From Aneurinibacillus uraniidurans (GTDB lineage Bacteria; Bacillota; Bacilli; Aneurinibacillales; Aneurinibacillaceae), in NCBI RefSeq assembly GCF_028471905.1, contig NZ_CP116902.1:2082501-2146500 (forward strand): DNA of 64,000 bases. The letters are read 5' to 3'. The notes beneath the pieces are model-generated. The model had not been told where the DNA came from. It was given only the letters and a program-made list of their open reading frames with translations, and did not search any database. The position numbers were made by a program, and so were the translations under genes. Position 1 is the first letter of the stretch. Each line of letters begins with the position of its first letter. Positions 42,731 to 52,195 of the stretch are shown in pieces.

Positions 42731-45700
42731 TTATGAATGGTTTACAATTCGAACCGTAACAAGCTTACTTCCTACTTTTACTTGTTCCCCTGTCACTAGC
42801 TCATTACATACACGTAACGAATTCATAAGCAGGTTTTCCTGCAAGAGACTCTCGTAGCGTACCACGACTTGCTTCATTTCCTCATCCATGCTCATCTCGA
42901 TATCAATCCGTAAGTTAACCGGTAACTGTAATTTCTTGCGGTATTCTTGAATCGCACGAAGTAATTCACGAACCAGTCCTTCCTGAACAAGTTCTTCTGT
43001 TAGCATCGTATCAAGAATAACGGTATATGGTCCGCTTGATGCGACAGCAAATCCTTTGTGTGGAACTTTTTCAATCTGTACATCTTCTGCGGTGATTGTA
43101 AGTGTCGTACCAGCAGGCGTTTGAAAATTAGCTTCTCCCCTATCCACAAACGATTTAGCTTGTGTATTCGTTAGACTTTGCAGCCACTGATTCACCTGAT
43201 TGGTCTCCGCTCCAAACTTCGGACCTGCTTTTTTGAAATCCAATTTTAGCTTATACGACACGAAGTTCTCATCGTTTTGGATAACATGAAATGCTTTTAC
43301 GTTTAATTCTTCTTTTATAATGTCACCATAAGCATCCCACTGAATGTCCTGGTTGTGCGTTACGATTAGTGACAGACTCGCTAATGGCTGCTTAACTTTT
43401 AAGGAAGCGGTATTTCGGATACTGCGCCCGACTTCCACAACCTGCAATACCGCATTCATCTCTTCTTCAAGCTTCGCATTAATTTTTGCTTCATTATAAT
43501 CCGGATAGTCAGTTAGATGAACACTTCCGCCTTCGAGATTGGTATACATATCTTCAGCTATGAAAGGTGTAAAAGGCGCTAACAACTGACTTGTTTTTAC
43601 GAGTACCTCATGCAACGTTGCATACGCCGCCGCTTTTTCCTCGCTCATCCCTTGCGACCAGAAACGGTCCCGTGAACGACGAACATACCAGTTACTCAGC
43701 TCCTCTACGAATGTGGCGATTTCCCGTGCTGCACTCGTAAATTGATAATCCTCCAGGCTTTCTCTAACTCGTTTGATCGTGCTGTGTAAACGGGACAAAA
43801 TCCATTCATCCAGTTTAGTCCGAGCTTGCTTATATTTCTTATCTGGTTGATACTCGTCTAGGTTTGCATATAACACATAAAACCCGTATACATTTACAAT
43901 CGTATCAATGACTTTGGACTTTGCTTCCTGTACGACGCGTTCAGAAAACCGTTTCGGATTCCACGGTGCGCTATCTGCTAGCAGCGCCCACCGTAATGCG
44001 TCTGCGCCAAACTTCCGGATTAAGTCAGCTGGTTCCAAGGCATTTCCTTTACTCTTGGACATTTTCTGGCCGTTCTCATCTAATATGTGACCAAGTGATA
44101 GCACACGCTTATACGGCGCTTTTCCGGTAAAGAGTGTAGATACAGCCAGCAGGCTATAAAACCAGCCGCGTGTCTGGTCAATCCCTTCGATCACAACATC
44201 AGCCGGAAATTGTTTCTCGAATTGCGCTTTGTTTGCAAATGGATAGTGATACTGTGCAAACGGCATTGATCCACTATCAAACCACACGTCAATCACTTCC
44301 GGGGTACGCGTCATCGCAGCACCGCACTTCGTACAGCACAGTTTGATTTCATCGACGTATGGCTTGTGCAATTCAATGGACTCTGTAACCGGATGAGTCG
44401 CATGATCTTGCAGCTCCTGTATGCTTTTCGGGGCGTATTGATGATCACACGCCTGGCATTGCCACACATTGAGCGGTGTTCCCCAGTATCTGTTTCGACT
44501 AATGTTCCAGTCGACCATGTTTTCCAGGAAGTTTCCGAATCGCCCGTGCTTAATATGATCGGGATACCATGTTACGCCTTCGTTATTCTGGATGAATTGC
44601 TCTTTTACAGCGGTTGTTTGAATGAACCAGCTCTCATTTGCATAGTACAGCAATGGTGCATCACAGCGCCAGCAATGTGGGTAGCTGTGCTCGTGTTTTT
44701 CTTTATGGTACAGCAGACCTTTATCTGCTAAATAACGAATGATATCGACATCACAGTCTTTTACAAACCGGCCCTGGAATAAAGGGACTTCGCTCGTGTA
44801 TCTTCCCTTTCCATCCACTACATTTACGAAAGAAAAGCCATTCTCGCGAATCACTTTGTAGTCATCTTCTCCGTACGCTGGCGCAATATGAACGATGCCA
44901 GTACCGCTTTGTTCTGTGACATAATCAGCCGTTACTACTTGATGTCCTTTTTCCACATTAACAAAGTCAAATGGCGGTACATAAGCAAGACCTGCTAGTT
45001 CCTTTCCTTTGTGCTCGGATAATACCGTATATTCCTGCTGTAAAACTTGTTCAGCTCGTGCCTTCGCAACAATATAAATGCAGTCTCCTTCTTTGACTCG
45101 TACGTACTCCAGATCAGGATGAACAGCTAGCGCTACATTTGCCGGAAGTGTCCATGGTGTTGTCGTCCAGCCTAAAAAATACTCATTCTTGCGGTCTTTC
45201 ACTCTAAATTTAGCAGTAGCCGTTAAATCTTTGACGTTCTTATAGCCTTGTGCCACTTCATGCGAGCTAAGAGACGTTTGGCAGCTTGGGCAATACGGAG
45301 ATACTCGGTGCCCTTTATATAATAAGCCTCGCTCATGCAAGGTTCCAAGAATGTTCCAAACGCTTTCGATATACGCATTATCCAGCGTGATATATGGGTT
45401 ATCCATATCTACCCAGTATCCGATTTGCTCGGTAAAATCACGCCATTGCTTCTCGTACGTGAATACACTCTCCTTGCATTTCTCAATAAACGCTTCGACT
45501 CCATAGTTCTCGATTTCATGCTTACCCGAGATGCCGAGCTGCTTTTCTACACCAAGCTCAACCGGTAATCCATGCGTATCCCAGCCAGCTTTGCGGATGA
45601 CTTGATGACCTGTCATCGTTTTGTAGCGCGCCACTACATCTTTAATGGTTCGCCCTAATGCATGCCCGACATGAGGAAGCCCGTTTGCTGTTGGCGGCCC

Positions 45701-45832
45701 TTCATAAAATACGAAGGATGGTTTCCCTTCCCGATTTTGAATCGATTGTTGAAAGGTGTTTTGTTCTTTCCATTGCTCATGAATCCGCTGTTCTCGCCCT
45801 GTGGCTGACTCTTTTACATTGACCTCTTTCAT
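42731..45832 (-). CDS. ileS: Isoleucyl-tRNA synthetase
   Basis: A 1033-residue class I synthetase. The HIGH motif reads HVGH (in [11 protein letters not shown], about residue 50) and the KMSKS motif is [10 protein letters not shown] (about residue 590). The CP1 editing domain lies between, with a zinc-ribbon-like segment, and the C-terminus is the long helical anticodon-binding type. The length and HVGH form resemble the IleS2 (eukaryote-like) group, which is often less sensitive to mupirocin, but this needs a tree. ATG at 45832 was chosen since AAGGAG lies about 10 bases upstream; the frame continues to 45865. A T-box leader precedes it. Confidence 0.95.
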   Translation of the reverse strand: MKEVNVKESATGREQRIHEQWKEQNTFQQSIQNREGKPSFVFYEGPPTANGLPHVGHALGRTIKDVVARYKTMTGHQVIRKAGWDTHGLPVELGVEKQLGISGKHEIENYGVEAFIEKCKESVFTYEKQWRDFTEQIGYWVDMDNPYITLDNAYIESVWNILGTLHERGLLYKGHRVSPYCPSCQTSLSSHEVAQGYKNVKDLTATAKFRVKDRKNEYFLGWTTTPWTLPANVALAVHPDLEYVRVKEGDCIYIVAKARAEQVLQQEYTVLSEHKGKELAGLAYVPPFDFVNVEKGHQVVTADYVTEQSGTGIVHIAPAYGEDDYKVIRENGFSFVNVVDGKGRYTSEVPLFQGRFVKDCDVDIIRYLADKGLLYHKEKHEHSYPHCWRCDAPLLYYANESWFIQTTAVKEQFIQNNEGVTWYPDHIKHGRFGNFLENMVDWNISRNRYWGTPLNVWQCQACDHQYAPKSIQELQDHATHPVTESIELHKPYVDEIKLCCTKCGAAMTRTPEVIDVWFDSGSMPFAQYHYPFANKAQFEKQFPADVVIEGIDQTRGWFYSLLAVSTLFTGKAPYKRVLSLGHILDENGQKMSKSKGNALEPADLIRKFGADALRWALLADSAPWNPKRFSERVVQEAKSKVIDTIVNVYGFYVLYANLDEYQPDKKYKQARTKLDEWILSRLHSTIKRVRESLEDYQFTSAAREIATFVEELSNWYVRRSRDRFWSQGMSEEKAAAYATLHEVLVKTSQLLAPFTPFIAEDMYTNLEGGSVHLTDYPDYNEAKINAKLEEEMNAVLQVVEVGRSIRNTASLKVKQPLASLSLIVTHNQDIQWDAYGDIIKEELNVKAFHVIQNDENFVSYKLKLDFKKAGPKFGAETNQVNQWLQSLTNTQAKSFVDRGEANFQTPAGTTLTITAEDVQIEKVPHKGFAVASSGPYTVILDTMLTEELVQEGLVRELLRAIQEYRKKLQLPVNLRIDIEMSMDEEMKQVVVRYESLLQENLLMNSLRVCNELVTGEQVKVGSKLVTVRIVNHS

Positions 45833-45867
45833 GTGATACCACTCCTTTTTGGGATTACAAAGCACAC

Positions 45868-46143
45868 AAAAAACCCGCCCCTATGACTAGGGACGGGTTC
45901 ACCCGCGGTACCACCCTGGCTTCTATCGATGACAAACCGTTCATCAATAGCACTCAGCAACGTACAATCATACGCGTTCTTTTTAACGGTAGAATCCCGT
46001 TCAAGCTTACTCGTATTCAGCTTGACTTCTCGGAGAGGATATTCGGCTGTGAACTGAACACCGGCTTTCAGCAACGACCGGCTCTCTGGGGAACAGACTC
46101 ACAACGTACTTGTTCTCGTCATCGAATTTGTGTGCTTTTGTTA
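45868..46143 (-). ncRNA. T-box leader of ileS
   Basis: On the minus strand the antiterminator sequence AGGGTGGTACCGCG with the UGGN-type T-box core (TGGTACC region, plus 45907-45913) precedes a terminator AACCCGTCCC / GGGGCGGGTT (plus 45870-45899) with TTTTT. Upstream, Stem I elements are present, including AGTTCACAGCCGAATATCC, in which ATC (plus 46038-46040) can serve as an isoleucine specifier codon, and the conserved GAGAGCCGGTCGTTGCTGAAAGCC-like region. Uncharged tRNA-Ile would permit ileS transcription. Leader length about 275 bases. Confidence 0.9.
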
Positions 46144-46149
46144 CAGAAC

Positions 46150-46178
46150 ATTCTATTCAGTATCGAGCGACTTGTCAA
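46150..46178 (-). promoter_or_regulatory. Promoter of ileS T-box leader
   Basis: Minus-strand TTGACA (plus 46173-46178), 17-bp spacer, TAGAAT (plus 46150-46155). Start near 46143. Confidence 0.75.
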
Positions 46179-46329
46179 ATCCCAAATAAAAAACAATCAC
46201 AAAATTGATCCAACTATAATTCACAAGTATAATCATTATGTATAAAGTAAGTTAATAATCATAAAAAATCCTGAAAATACCTTTCTAATTTGGTCATATC
46301 ACGTGTTGAATCAAAATGGAGGCTTACTT

Positions 46330-47103
46330 ATGGACTTAAAGTTATCTGGAAAAAAAGCACTTATTACAGGAGGAAGCCGTGGAATTGGTAAAGCTATTGC
46401 CCGTCAGCTGGCTCTGGAAGGTGTAGATTGTACGATTTGTTCTAGAAACGAATCCTCGCTAAAGATCACTGCAGAGGAATTAGCTCAGGAAACAAAAAGA
46501 AATATCTATCCGATCGTGGCAGATACTTCGAATCCTGACTCTATCCTAAACTTAGTTGAAAAATCAGCAGCAGCGATGGGTAGTATTGATATTCTGATCA
46601 ACAGCGGCGCCCGTGTTGGTGGCGGAGAGCCCGAAGATTTTAACCACATTAAAGATGAACTTATTTTGAAAGATTTTGAAGAAAAGTATATGGGCTATTT
46701 TCGTTGTATGCGAGCAGTTGCTCCTTATATGATAGAAAATAATTGGGGGCGTATCATCAATATAAGTGGTCTGGCTGCTAGAATAGGCGGCAATTATTTT
46801 AGTTCCGGTCCGCGTAATGCATCTGTTGTCCATTTAACAAAATCCGCATCATTAGAATTAGGAAAGCATGGCATTAACGTCAATGCTATTTACCCAGGGA
46901 TTGTCGATACGGAAACGAATAGGGAACGATTCACTAATGAGGAGGCTTTACGCAGGGCAGCAGAAATGAGTCCGCTCAACCGCTTGATTACAGCGGAGGA
47001 AATTGCTTATGTCGTTACCTTCCTAGCTTCACCTTTGTCGGCAGCGATTACTGGTGATGTCATTTCGGTAACCGGTGGTATAGGGAATACCGTTTATTAT
47101 TAA
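46330..47103 (+). CDS. Short-chain dehydrogenase/reductase with altered active site
   Basis: A 257-residue Rossmann-fold SDR. TGGSRGIGKAIA binds NAD(P) (about residues 13-24), and INSGARV replaces the usual NNAG. The catalytic Ser is in NISGLAA (about 142). The usual Y-x3-K is not present: the region reads NYFSSGPRNASVVHLTKSASLEL, so a Tyr is available but Lys at +4 is Gly. GPRN-type variants are known in some SDR subgroups. ATG at 46330 was chosen because GGAGG is 7 bases upstream. Monocistronic, ends before a terminator. Substrate unknown. Confidence 0.82.
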   Translation: MDLKLSGKKALITGGSRGIGKAIARQLALEGVDCTICSRNESSLKITAEELAQETKRNIYPIVADTSNPDSILNLVEKSAAAMGSIDILINSGARVGGGEPEDFNHIKDELILKDFEEKYMGYFRCMRAVAPYMIENNWGRIINISGLAARIGGNYFSSGPRNASVVHLTKSASLELGKHGINVNAIYPGIVDTETNRERFTNEEALRRAAEMSPLNRLITAEEIAYVVTFLASPLSAAITGDVISVTGGIGNTVYY

Positions 47104-47165
47104 AAACCTAGGACAAGTTAAATACGAAAGCTATGCTTGAGTTGGAAAATAACCGCAATTGGATT

Positions 47166-47194
47166 AGTCCCTATTCTTTCATAAGATAGGGACT
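47166..47194 (+). terminator. Terminator of SDR gene
   Basis: AGTCCCTAT (47166-47174) / ATAGGGACT (47186-47194), followed by ATTTTGCTTCTTTT. Confidence 0.7.
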
Positions 47195-47280
47195 ATTTTG
47201 CTTCTTTTCCCAGCTTCACATGGTAGAAAGAACTTTTTATCCGAACTACTCAGTTTTTCAAAAACCATATAATTGTACGT

Positions 47281-47907
47281 CTATGATTTTATTGTCGACA
47301 CAACGATAACAACTGCAAAATAAAGTAAAATACTACCTAAGCATCGATCAAACCAATAATTGTATCGATCGTAAAACTCTCTAAACTTTCGATAGGAAAT
47401 GATAACAGATAAAAGCACAAACCATGATCCAACAGCTACGATAATTTCCGACCCATACACCCAACGAACCCAGTTTCCCGTATCGGCTGAAATAAATTGC
47501 GAAAAAACGCTCAGAAAAAATAGCGCCGCTTTTGGATTCAAAACATTACAGAAAAATCCTTCACGAAATCCTTGCATAAATGTTTTATTGTCGTTTACTT
47601 TTTGATGATTTGCTTGGTCGTGTCCATGCTGCGGCACAGACCGGATCGCTTGCCATCCAAGCCATGCTAAATAAAGCGAACCGACAAGTTTTATCGCGGT
47701 AAATAGACTTGGAACTTTTTCCATGATATACGTAAAACCTAAAACCGTATACGTAATATGAATAACCAAAGCAAAAGCAACGCCAAGTGCAGTAGCAATC
47801 CCTATACGACAGCCAAATCCCAGGCTATTTTTCATGACGATAAAAAAGTCAGGGCCTGGTGATAAAGCAGCTAGAATTCCAATGATAAACACCTCAACAA
47901 ACAACAC
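47281..47907 (-). CDS. LysE/RhtB-family exporter
   Basis: A 208-residue membrane protein with six helices. The N-terminal GILAALSPGPDFFIVMKNSLGFGCRIGIATALGV is the LysE/RhtB signature. GFREGFFCNVLNPKAALFFLSVFSQF (about residue 110) is the second conserved segment. Start is GTG at 47907 with GGAGGCGG upstream. It is 14 bp downstream of a TrmB-type regulator gene and likely its target. Family members export amino acids or their derivatives; the substrate is not known. Confidence 0.9.
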   Translation of the reverse strand: MLFVEVFIIGILAALSPGPDFFIVMKNSLGFGCRIGIATALGVAFALVIHITYTVLGFTYIMEKVPSLFTAIKLVGSLYLAWLGWQAIRSVPQHGHDQANHQKVNDNKTFMQGFREGFFCNVLNPKAALFFLSVFSQFISADTGNWVRWVYGSEIIVAVGSWFVLLSVIISYRKFREFYDRYNYWFDRCLGSILLYFAVVIVVSTIKS

Positions 47908-47921
47908 AACCGCCTCCTACT

Positions 47922-48740
47922 TTACTCTCTATTCAACATCTGGTTCGTGACAATGTACAAAAGATCAGGGTTGCCCTTCCAAATCCGCTCTATATGTTCT
48001 ATCCCCCACTTCTCTGCCATCACTTTCATCATAATATCGTGCCGAATGTATTCTTTCGCAAGCAATACTAACATCGGGTCCTCCGTATGTAAGGCAACCG
48101 GCATCATTTCTTTAGAAAACCCGGCTATCATCACTTCTTCATTATCACAAACAGCAACCGTTAATCTCTGTCCCATACGCTGCTCCTCGATCGCAGCTGT
48201 TGAAGGATGATGATAAAATGTCGTACCAAAATGACTGGCAGATTCACAATTAAACAAAAGCGAATATAGCTGTACGCCCGAATCTACTGCTTTTTTCGCA
48301 AATGGTTGAATTTCATCTACTTCAGACTCCCATAAGGAAAGCCAAACTTCATGCCGAGCTTTTGAAAGTAAGGCGTTTATTTTATCGATGACAGGGCCTC
48401 TTTCTTTAATATGACGAATGACGTGCGCATCAGGAGGATGTTCAAGCGTCTGTAAGTTTTCCTCCAGGTAACTGAATGTTCGATCTTTTTCATCTCGTAA
48501 ACGTCCAAGGAATTCTTTGGGTGGTACAGGCGTGTATGTTACCGGATCAGAACGCAGCTCGTTAATCGCACCATGAGAAATAAGCTTATTAATAGTTTGG
48601 TAAATCATGGATCTAGGAACCCCACTTTGTTTGCTTAATTCATAACCAGTGCTAGGTGATTGCCTCAGAAGTGCCAAGTATGCTTGACTTTCATATTTTG
48701 AAAATCCAATTTTCATTAAGTAGTCAATCAGTCTATCCAT
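47922..48740 (-). CDS. TrmB-type transcriptional regulator
   Basis: A 272-residue regulator with an N-terminal winged helix (IGFSKYESQAYLALLRQSPSTGYELSKQSGVPRSMIYQTINKL, about residues 9-52), a coiled-coil linker near residue 85-95, and a C-terminal effector domain (about 100-270). The TrmB family usually senses sugars, but some members regulate amino-acid exporters. ATG at 48740 has the best spacing to GGAGG (5 bases). An 11-bp inverted repeat overlaps its upstream region, consistent with autorepression. It precedes the LysE exporter gene with 14 bp between them. Confidence 0.85.
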   Translation of the reverse strand: MDRLIDYLMKIGFSKYESQAYLALLRQSPSTGYELSKQSGVPRSMIYQTINKLISHGAINELRSDPVTYTPVPPKEFLGRLRDEKDRTFSYLEENLQTLEHPPDAHVIRHIKERGPVIDKINALLSKARHEVWLSLWESEVDEIQPFAKKAVDSGVQLYSLLFNCESASHFGTTFYHHPSTAAIEEQRMGQRLTVAVCDNEEVMIAGFSKEMMPVALHTEDPMLVLLAKEYIRHDIMMKVMAEKWGIEHIERIWKGNPDLLYIVTNQMLNRE

Positions 48741-48750
48741 CATACCCTCC

Positions 48751-48782
48751 ATTATAGTAGTTATATATATGACTACTATAAT
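48751..48782. promoter_or_regulatory. Putative operator of TrmB-type regulator
   Basis: ATTATAGTAGT (48751-48761) / ACTACTATAAT (48772-48782), perfect 11-bp arms with a 10-bp AT-rich spacer. It lies just upstream of the regulator's ribosome binding site. Confidence 0.65.
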
Positions 48783-48825
48783 GGGATGTGGAGATTATTT
48801 CAAGTCTGATTCAAGATACGCGATA

Positions 48826-48877
48826 TTGACAATTTATTTTTTCCACACTATAATTTCCAAAAAACCGACTAGTCGGT
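48826..48877 (+). promoter_or_regulatory. Promoter and operator of tetR-ebrAB
   Basis: TTGACA (48826-48831), 17-bp spacer, TATAAT (48849-48854): exact sigma-A consensus. The perfect 14-bp palindrome ACCGACTAGTCGGT (48864-48877) covers the start site, as expected for TetR-type autorepression. Confidence 0.85.
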
Positions 48878-48889
48878 ACAGTAGGAAGG

Positions 48890-49444
48890 ATGAGTGAATT
48901 GACCGCATTTAAACGAGAAGAACTTTTAGAAGCCGCCTCCCGGGTTATTGCCTTAAAAGGATTAGATAAATTGACGCTTGATGCTGTCGCTGCAGAAGCA
49001 GGTGTAAGCAAAGGGGGATTGATGTACCACTTCCCGAATAAACAAGCGCTTATTACCGCTATGAATCATCAAGTGATCACCCGTTTTCAGCAAGAAATCG
49101 AGCGGGAGCAAGACAAGGCCCCAGCAGGCAGAGGAGCGTTTATTCGTGCCTATGCTTCGGCTACTCTCACCGATCTTTCGGATTGTAATTATTTAGATAC
49201 GAACACCGGCATTTTAGCTGCGATGGCTACGAATCATGAATTGTTATCCGCATGGAGAGACGTGTATGAAGAATGGGGACGCGCACTACGCCAAGAAGAT
49301 GTAAAGCCCGAGCTGGCTCTCATTGTGCGTCTTGTATGTGACGGACTTTGGTTTTCCAAAATGTTTGCGCTCGATCCATTAACACCAGAAGAGCAACAAA
49401 GTGTGATGCAGTACCTCTTTGAAAAAATAGAGAAAGGCGAATAA
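48890..49444 (+). CDS. TetR-family repressor of ebrAB
   Basis: A 184-residue TetR protein. The HTH is about residues 8-52 (REELLEAASRVIALKG, then LTLDAVAAEAGVSKGGLMYHF). The ligand-binding half is all-helical with DLSDCNYLDTNTGILAAMATN near residue 98-118. It heads an operon with two SMR genes; its stop overlaps the ebrA start (TAATG). The perfect palindrome at the promoter is the likely operator. It probably releases DNA in response to cationic dyes or detergents exported by EbrAB. Confidence 0.9.
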   Translation: MSELTAFKREELLEAASRVIALKGLDKLTLDAVAAEAGVSKGGLMYHFPNKQALITAMNHQVITRFQQEIEREQDKAPAGRGAFIRAYASATLTDLSDCNYLDTNTGILAAMATNHELLSAWRDVYEEWGRALRQEDVKPELALIVRLVCDGLWFSKMFALDPLTPEEQQSVMQYLFEKIEKGE

Positions 49445-49764
49445 TGCAGATGGTCTATTTTTTGTTAGGAATCGCGATTATTTCTGAAGTTTTCGGATCA
49501 ACTATGTTAAAGATGTCACATGGCTTTACTCGCTTTTTCCCTGTTGTAGGAGTTATTGCCGGATATGCTCTCGCCTTTTATTTCCTTTCCATCACGCTGC
49601 AGGGTCTTCCTTTAGGTTTTGTGTATGCGGTTTGGAGTGGTGTCGGGACGATTTTGACTGTACTTGTAGGAATCCGGTTCTTTCAAGAAAAAATAAGCAA
49701 GCAGGGGTTTATCGGAATCGGGGTCTTAGTGCTTGGTCTCGTCTTATTAAACCTAGCAAAATAA
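49444..49764 (+). CDS. ebrA: SMR multidrug efflux subunit EbrA
   Basis: A 106-residue SMR protein with four helices; B. subtilis EbrA is 105 residues. The conserved Glu in helix 1 (IAIISEVFGSTMLKMS) and the helix-3 YAVWSGVGTILTVLVG are present. The start ATG overlaps the tetR stop, indicating coupling. EbrA pairs with EbrB to export cationic dyes such as ethidium. Confidence 0.9.
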   Translation: MQMVYFLLGIAIISEVFGSTMLKMSHGFTRFFPVVGVIAGYALAFYFLSITLQGLPLGFVYAVWSGVGTILTVLVGIRFFQEKISKQGFIGIGVLVLGLVLLNLAK

Positions 49765-49781
49765 TGCAGAGGAGAACGATC

Positions 49782-50135
49782 ATGCGAGGAATCTTATATT
49801 TAGCACTTGCTATCGTATGCGAAGCTTTCGGATCAACCATGCTCAAATTATCACAGGGCTTTTCCTTACTAGGACCGAGTATAGGCGTACTCATTGGTCT
49901 GGTCGCCTCATTCTTGTTCTTAAGCTTATCGCTCAAAAGCATTGCTTTATCATCCGCCTATGCGACCTGGTCCGGTGTCGGAACCGCGTTAACGGCTATC
50001 ATCGGGGTCATCCTATTTCACGAGAATGTAAGTGTATTAAAAATTGTGGCCCTCTGTTTGATTATCATCGGGATTATTATGATTAACAAATCCAAAGTCG
50101 AAGTAGAGTCCCAACCTCTACAAGACCCATCGTAA
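49782..50135 (+). CDS. ebrB: SMR multidrug efflux subunit EbrB
   Basis: A 117-residue SMR protein, the same length as B. subtilis EbrB. Conserved Glu in IVCEAFGSTMLKLS, helix 3 YATWSGVGTALTAIIG, and a short hydrophilic C-terminal tail. ATG at 49782 has GAGG 10 bases upstream; the longer frame runs back into ebrA and is not used. It forms the partner subunit of EbrA. Confidence 0.9.
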   Translation: MRGILYLALAIVCEAFGSTMLKLSQGFSLLGPSIGVLIGLVASFLFLSLSLKSIALSSAYATWSGVGTALTAIIGVILFHENVSVLKIVALCLIIIGIIMINKSKVEVESQPLQDPS

Positions 50136-50197
50136 CGTAAATGGAGCCATCTCTACTCGTCGTACTATGACGGATAGGGATAGCTCCTATTATGATG

Positions 50198-51520
50198 CTA
50201 CGATTCGTTTCGTTTTGCTTTATCTATAGTTGTCGGCAAAAGTACAGTAAACGTACTCCCGACACCCACCGTACTTTGCAGGTGAATGGTCCCGCCATGT
50301 GCCTGTACAATCCACTCTGCAATCGCAAGCCCGAGCCCGGTGCCGCCCATCTGCCGCGAACGTCCTTTATCTACCCGATAAAAACGGTCAAAAATACGAG
50401 CTTGCTGCTCAGGGGGAATGCCAATGCCTGTATCCTGTACCGCAAGTCGGATATGCTCTTCTTTCCCTTTCCGTTCCATACCAACTTCCAGCGTAATACG
50501 TCCGCCGTTCGGTGTATACTTGCCCGCATTCTCAAGCAGAATGTAGAGCAACTGCTTAATGCGCTCCGCATCTGCATACACCGGCAATGTTTCCGGGACA
50601 TGCAGCGTAAAGGTTTGATTACGCCGAGCCAGTACAGGCTGGAACGTACGAGCAAGCTGATTAGACATGTCAACTAAATCAAAAGACTGTCGATTCACTT
50701 CCAGAACGCCCGAATCAGCTCGGGCGAGTGTAAGCAGATCACCGACAAGGCTAGTCATCATTCGTACCTCATCCTTTGCATCATGCAAAATCTGCCGGGA
50801 AAACTCAGACATTCGCGCATCTTCCTCCGATTCGACTACTTCAATCGAGGAATGAAGCACACTAAGCGGCGTGCGCAGCTCATGAGAGGCGTCGGCCACG
50901 AACTCACGCTGCCGAGCAAAGGAACGCATAATAGGGCGCATGGCCCGGTTTGCCATGTAATAAGCAAGCAACGACGATAAGGCAAGGAAAACGACAGCTG
51001 CCGCGACTTGAGTCACGATAATACGCTCAAGTGCGTCATGCTGCTGCGTAATATCAATGCCTGCATAAATCACCTGGAGATTCGGCTTTTTCCCATCAAA
51101 CATTTGCCCGGCAAGCATCAGACGCACAGGTTTGTGATTTTGGACATAAAATATTTCCGTTCGCGTTTCTCCAGGCCGCGGCTTCCATCCTTTTACGCGC
51201 TCGAGAATGGCCGCATGCAGCTCTGGAAATGACTCATGCTCATCTATTACTTGGCCGTTCCGATCCACAATGTAATAAAAAGCTTCATCATGCTGATTAT
51301 GCTCGGTTTCCTTTTCAGCTTGCTCATGTCGTGGCGGACGCTTTATGTCATCCCGATGATCTTCCCACTCATGTGCGATTACATTCTGTACCATCGTTTT
51401 GCTATCTTGATATACGCCTAGCGATAGCAAAAAATAGCTGCTGATGATAAACAGAAGTAAAAATAGCATCATACATATGCTAAACAATAGCGTCAAACGG
51501 TTGCGGATTTTCGTAAACAT
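50198..51520 (-). CDS. Sensor histidine kinase of the redox operon
   Basis: A 440-residue kinase. Two membrane helices (about residues 10-33 and 160-180) flank an extracytoplasmic sensor (about 35-160) that is His/Glu/Asp rich near DDIKRPPRHEQAEKETEHNQHDE. The H-box is DASHELRTPLSVLHSS (about residue 220), then N-box (LLENAGKYTPNGGRI), G1 (QDTGIGIPPEQ) and G2 (GGTGLGLAIAEWIV). ATG at 51520 follows GAGG by 6 bases and lies one base after the response regulator stop. It forms a two-component system with the preceding regulator and is last in a five-gene operon; the His-rich loop may bind metal. Confidence 0.9.
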   Translation of the reverse strand: MFTKIRNRLTLLFSICMMLFLLLFIISSYFLLSLGVYQDSKTMVQNVIAHEWEDHRDDIKRPPRHEQAEKETEHNQHDEAFYYIVDRNGQVIDEHESFPELHAAILERVKGWKPRPGETRTEIFYVQNHKPVRLMLAGQMFDGKKPNLQVIYAGIDITQQHDALERIIVTQVAAAVVFLALSSLLAYYMANRAMRPIMRSFARQREFVADASHELRTPLSVLHSSIEVVESEEDARMSEFSRQILHDAKDEVRMMTSLVGDLLTLARADSGVLEVNRQSFDLVDMSNQLARTFQPVLARRNQTFTLHVPETLPVYADAERIKQLLYILLENAGKYTPNGGRITLEVGMERKGKEEHIRLAVQDTGIGIPPEQQARIFDRFYRVDKGRSRQMGGTGLGLAIAEWIVQAHGGTIHLQSTVGVGSTFTVLLPTTIDKAKRNES

Positions 51521-51521
51521 G

Positions 51522-52193
51522 TTATACCTCGAGCCGATAGCCAATGCCGCGTACGTTCTGAATCAACTTGTGACTACCGGATGTGTCAATTTTTTTGCGC
51601 AGCAGGCGAACAAATGCATCGAGCGTATTGCTGCTAATATCCGCGTCATATCCCCATATGCGCTCCAGAATCACATCACGCGGTACAACCTGTCCCCGGT
51701 TGCGCAGCAAAAGTTCCATCAATTGAAATTCACGTGGCGTAAGCTGAATGACCGTGTCGTTTTGTCGCAGCGTATGCTCCGTGCAGTGAAGCACGAGTCC
51801 CCCCGCCTCAATTGTATCAGCTACCAGTGGTGTGCGCGTACGACGGGCCAGCGCCCGAACGCGGGCAAGAAGCTCCGCAAATTCAAACGGCTTTACCAAA
51901 TAGTCGTCTGCCCCGGCATCAAGTCCGCACACCCGATCATCAAGTTCATCCCGTGCGGTTAACAGTAAAATCCCACCTGTATAGCCAGCCGCCCGCAGGC
52001 GGCGGCAGATGCTGACACCATCCTCACCCGGCATCATCCAGTCGAGAATAACCGCATCGTATGCGGAAGCTTGGACACTCTCCACTACATCGTGACCAGA
52101 ATCGAACCAATCGACCGTATGCGCTTCTTTTTTTAACATATGTGTAATCAGTTTGCCTAACTTCTGATCATCTTCGGCAACAAGTACGTACAT
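51522..52193 (-). CDS. OmpR-family response regulator of the redox operon
   Basis: A 223-residue regulator with receiver residues EDD (about 7-9), Asp in AVILDWMMPG (about residue 51), Thr/Lys in LTAR and VKPFE, and the C-terminal winged helix with LTPREFQLMELLLRNRG and DAFVRLLRKKID. It starts 2 bp after the ferric-reductase-like gene and is followed by its kinase. The operon structure makes the ApbE/membrane redox genes its likely target by autoregulation. Confidence 0.93.
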   Translation of the reverse strand: MYVLVAEDDQKLGKLITHMLKKEAHTVDWFDSGHDVVESVQASAYDAVILDWMMPGEDGVSICRRLRAAGYTGGILLLTARDELDDRVCGLDAGADDYLVKPFEFAELLARVRALARRTRTPLVADTIEAGGLVLHCTEHTLRQNDTVIQLTPREFQLMELLLRNRGQVVPRDVILERIWGYDADISSNTLDAFVRLLRKKIDTSGSHKLIQNVRGIGYRLEV

Positions 52194-52195
52194 TC

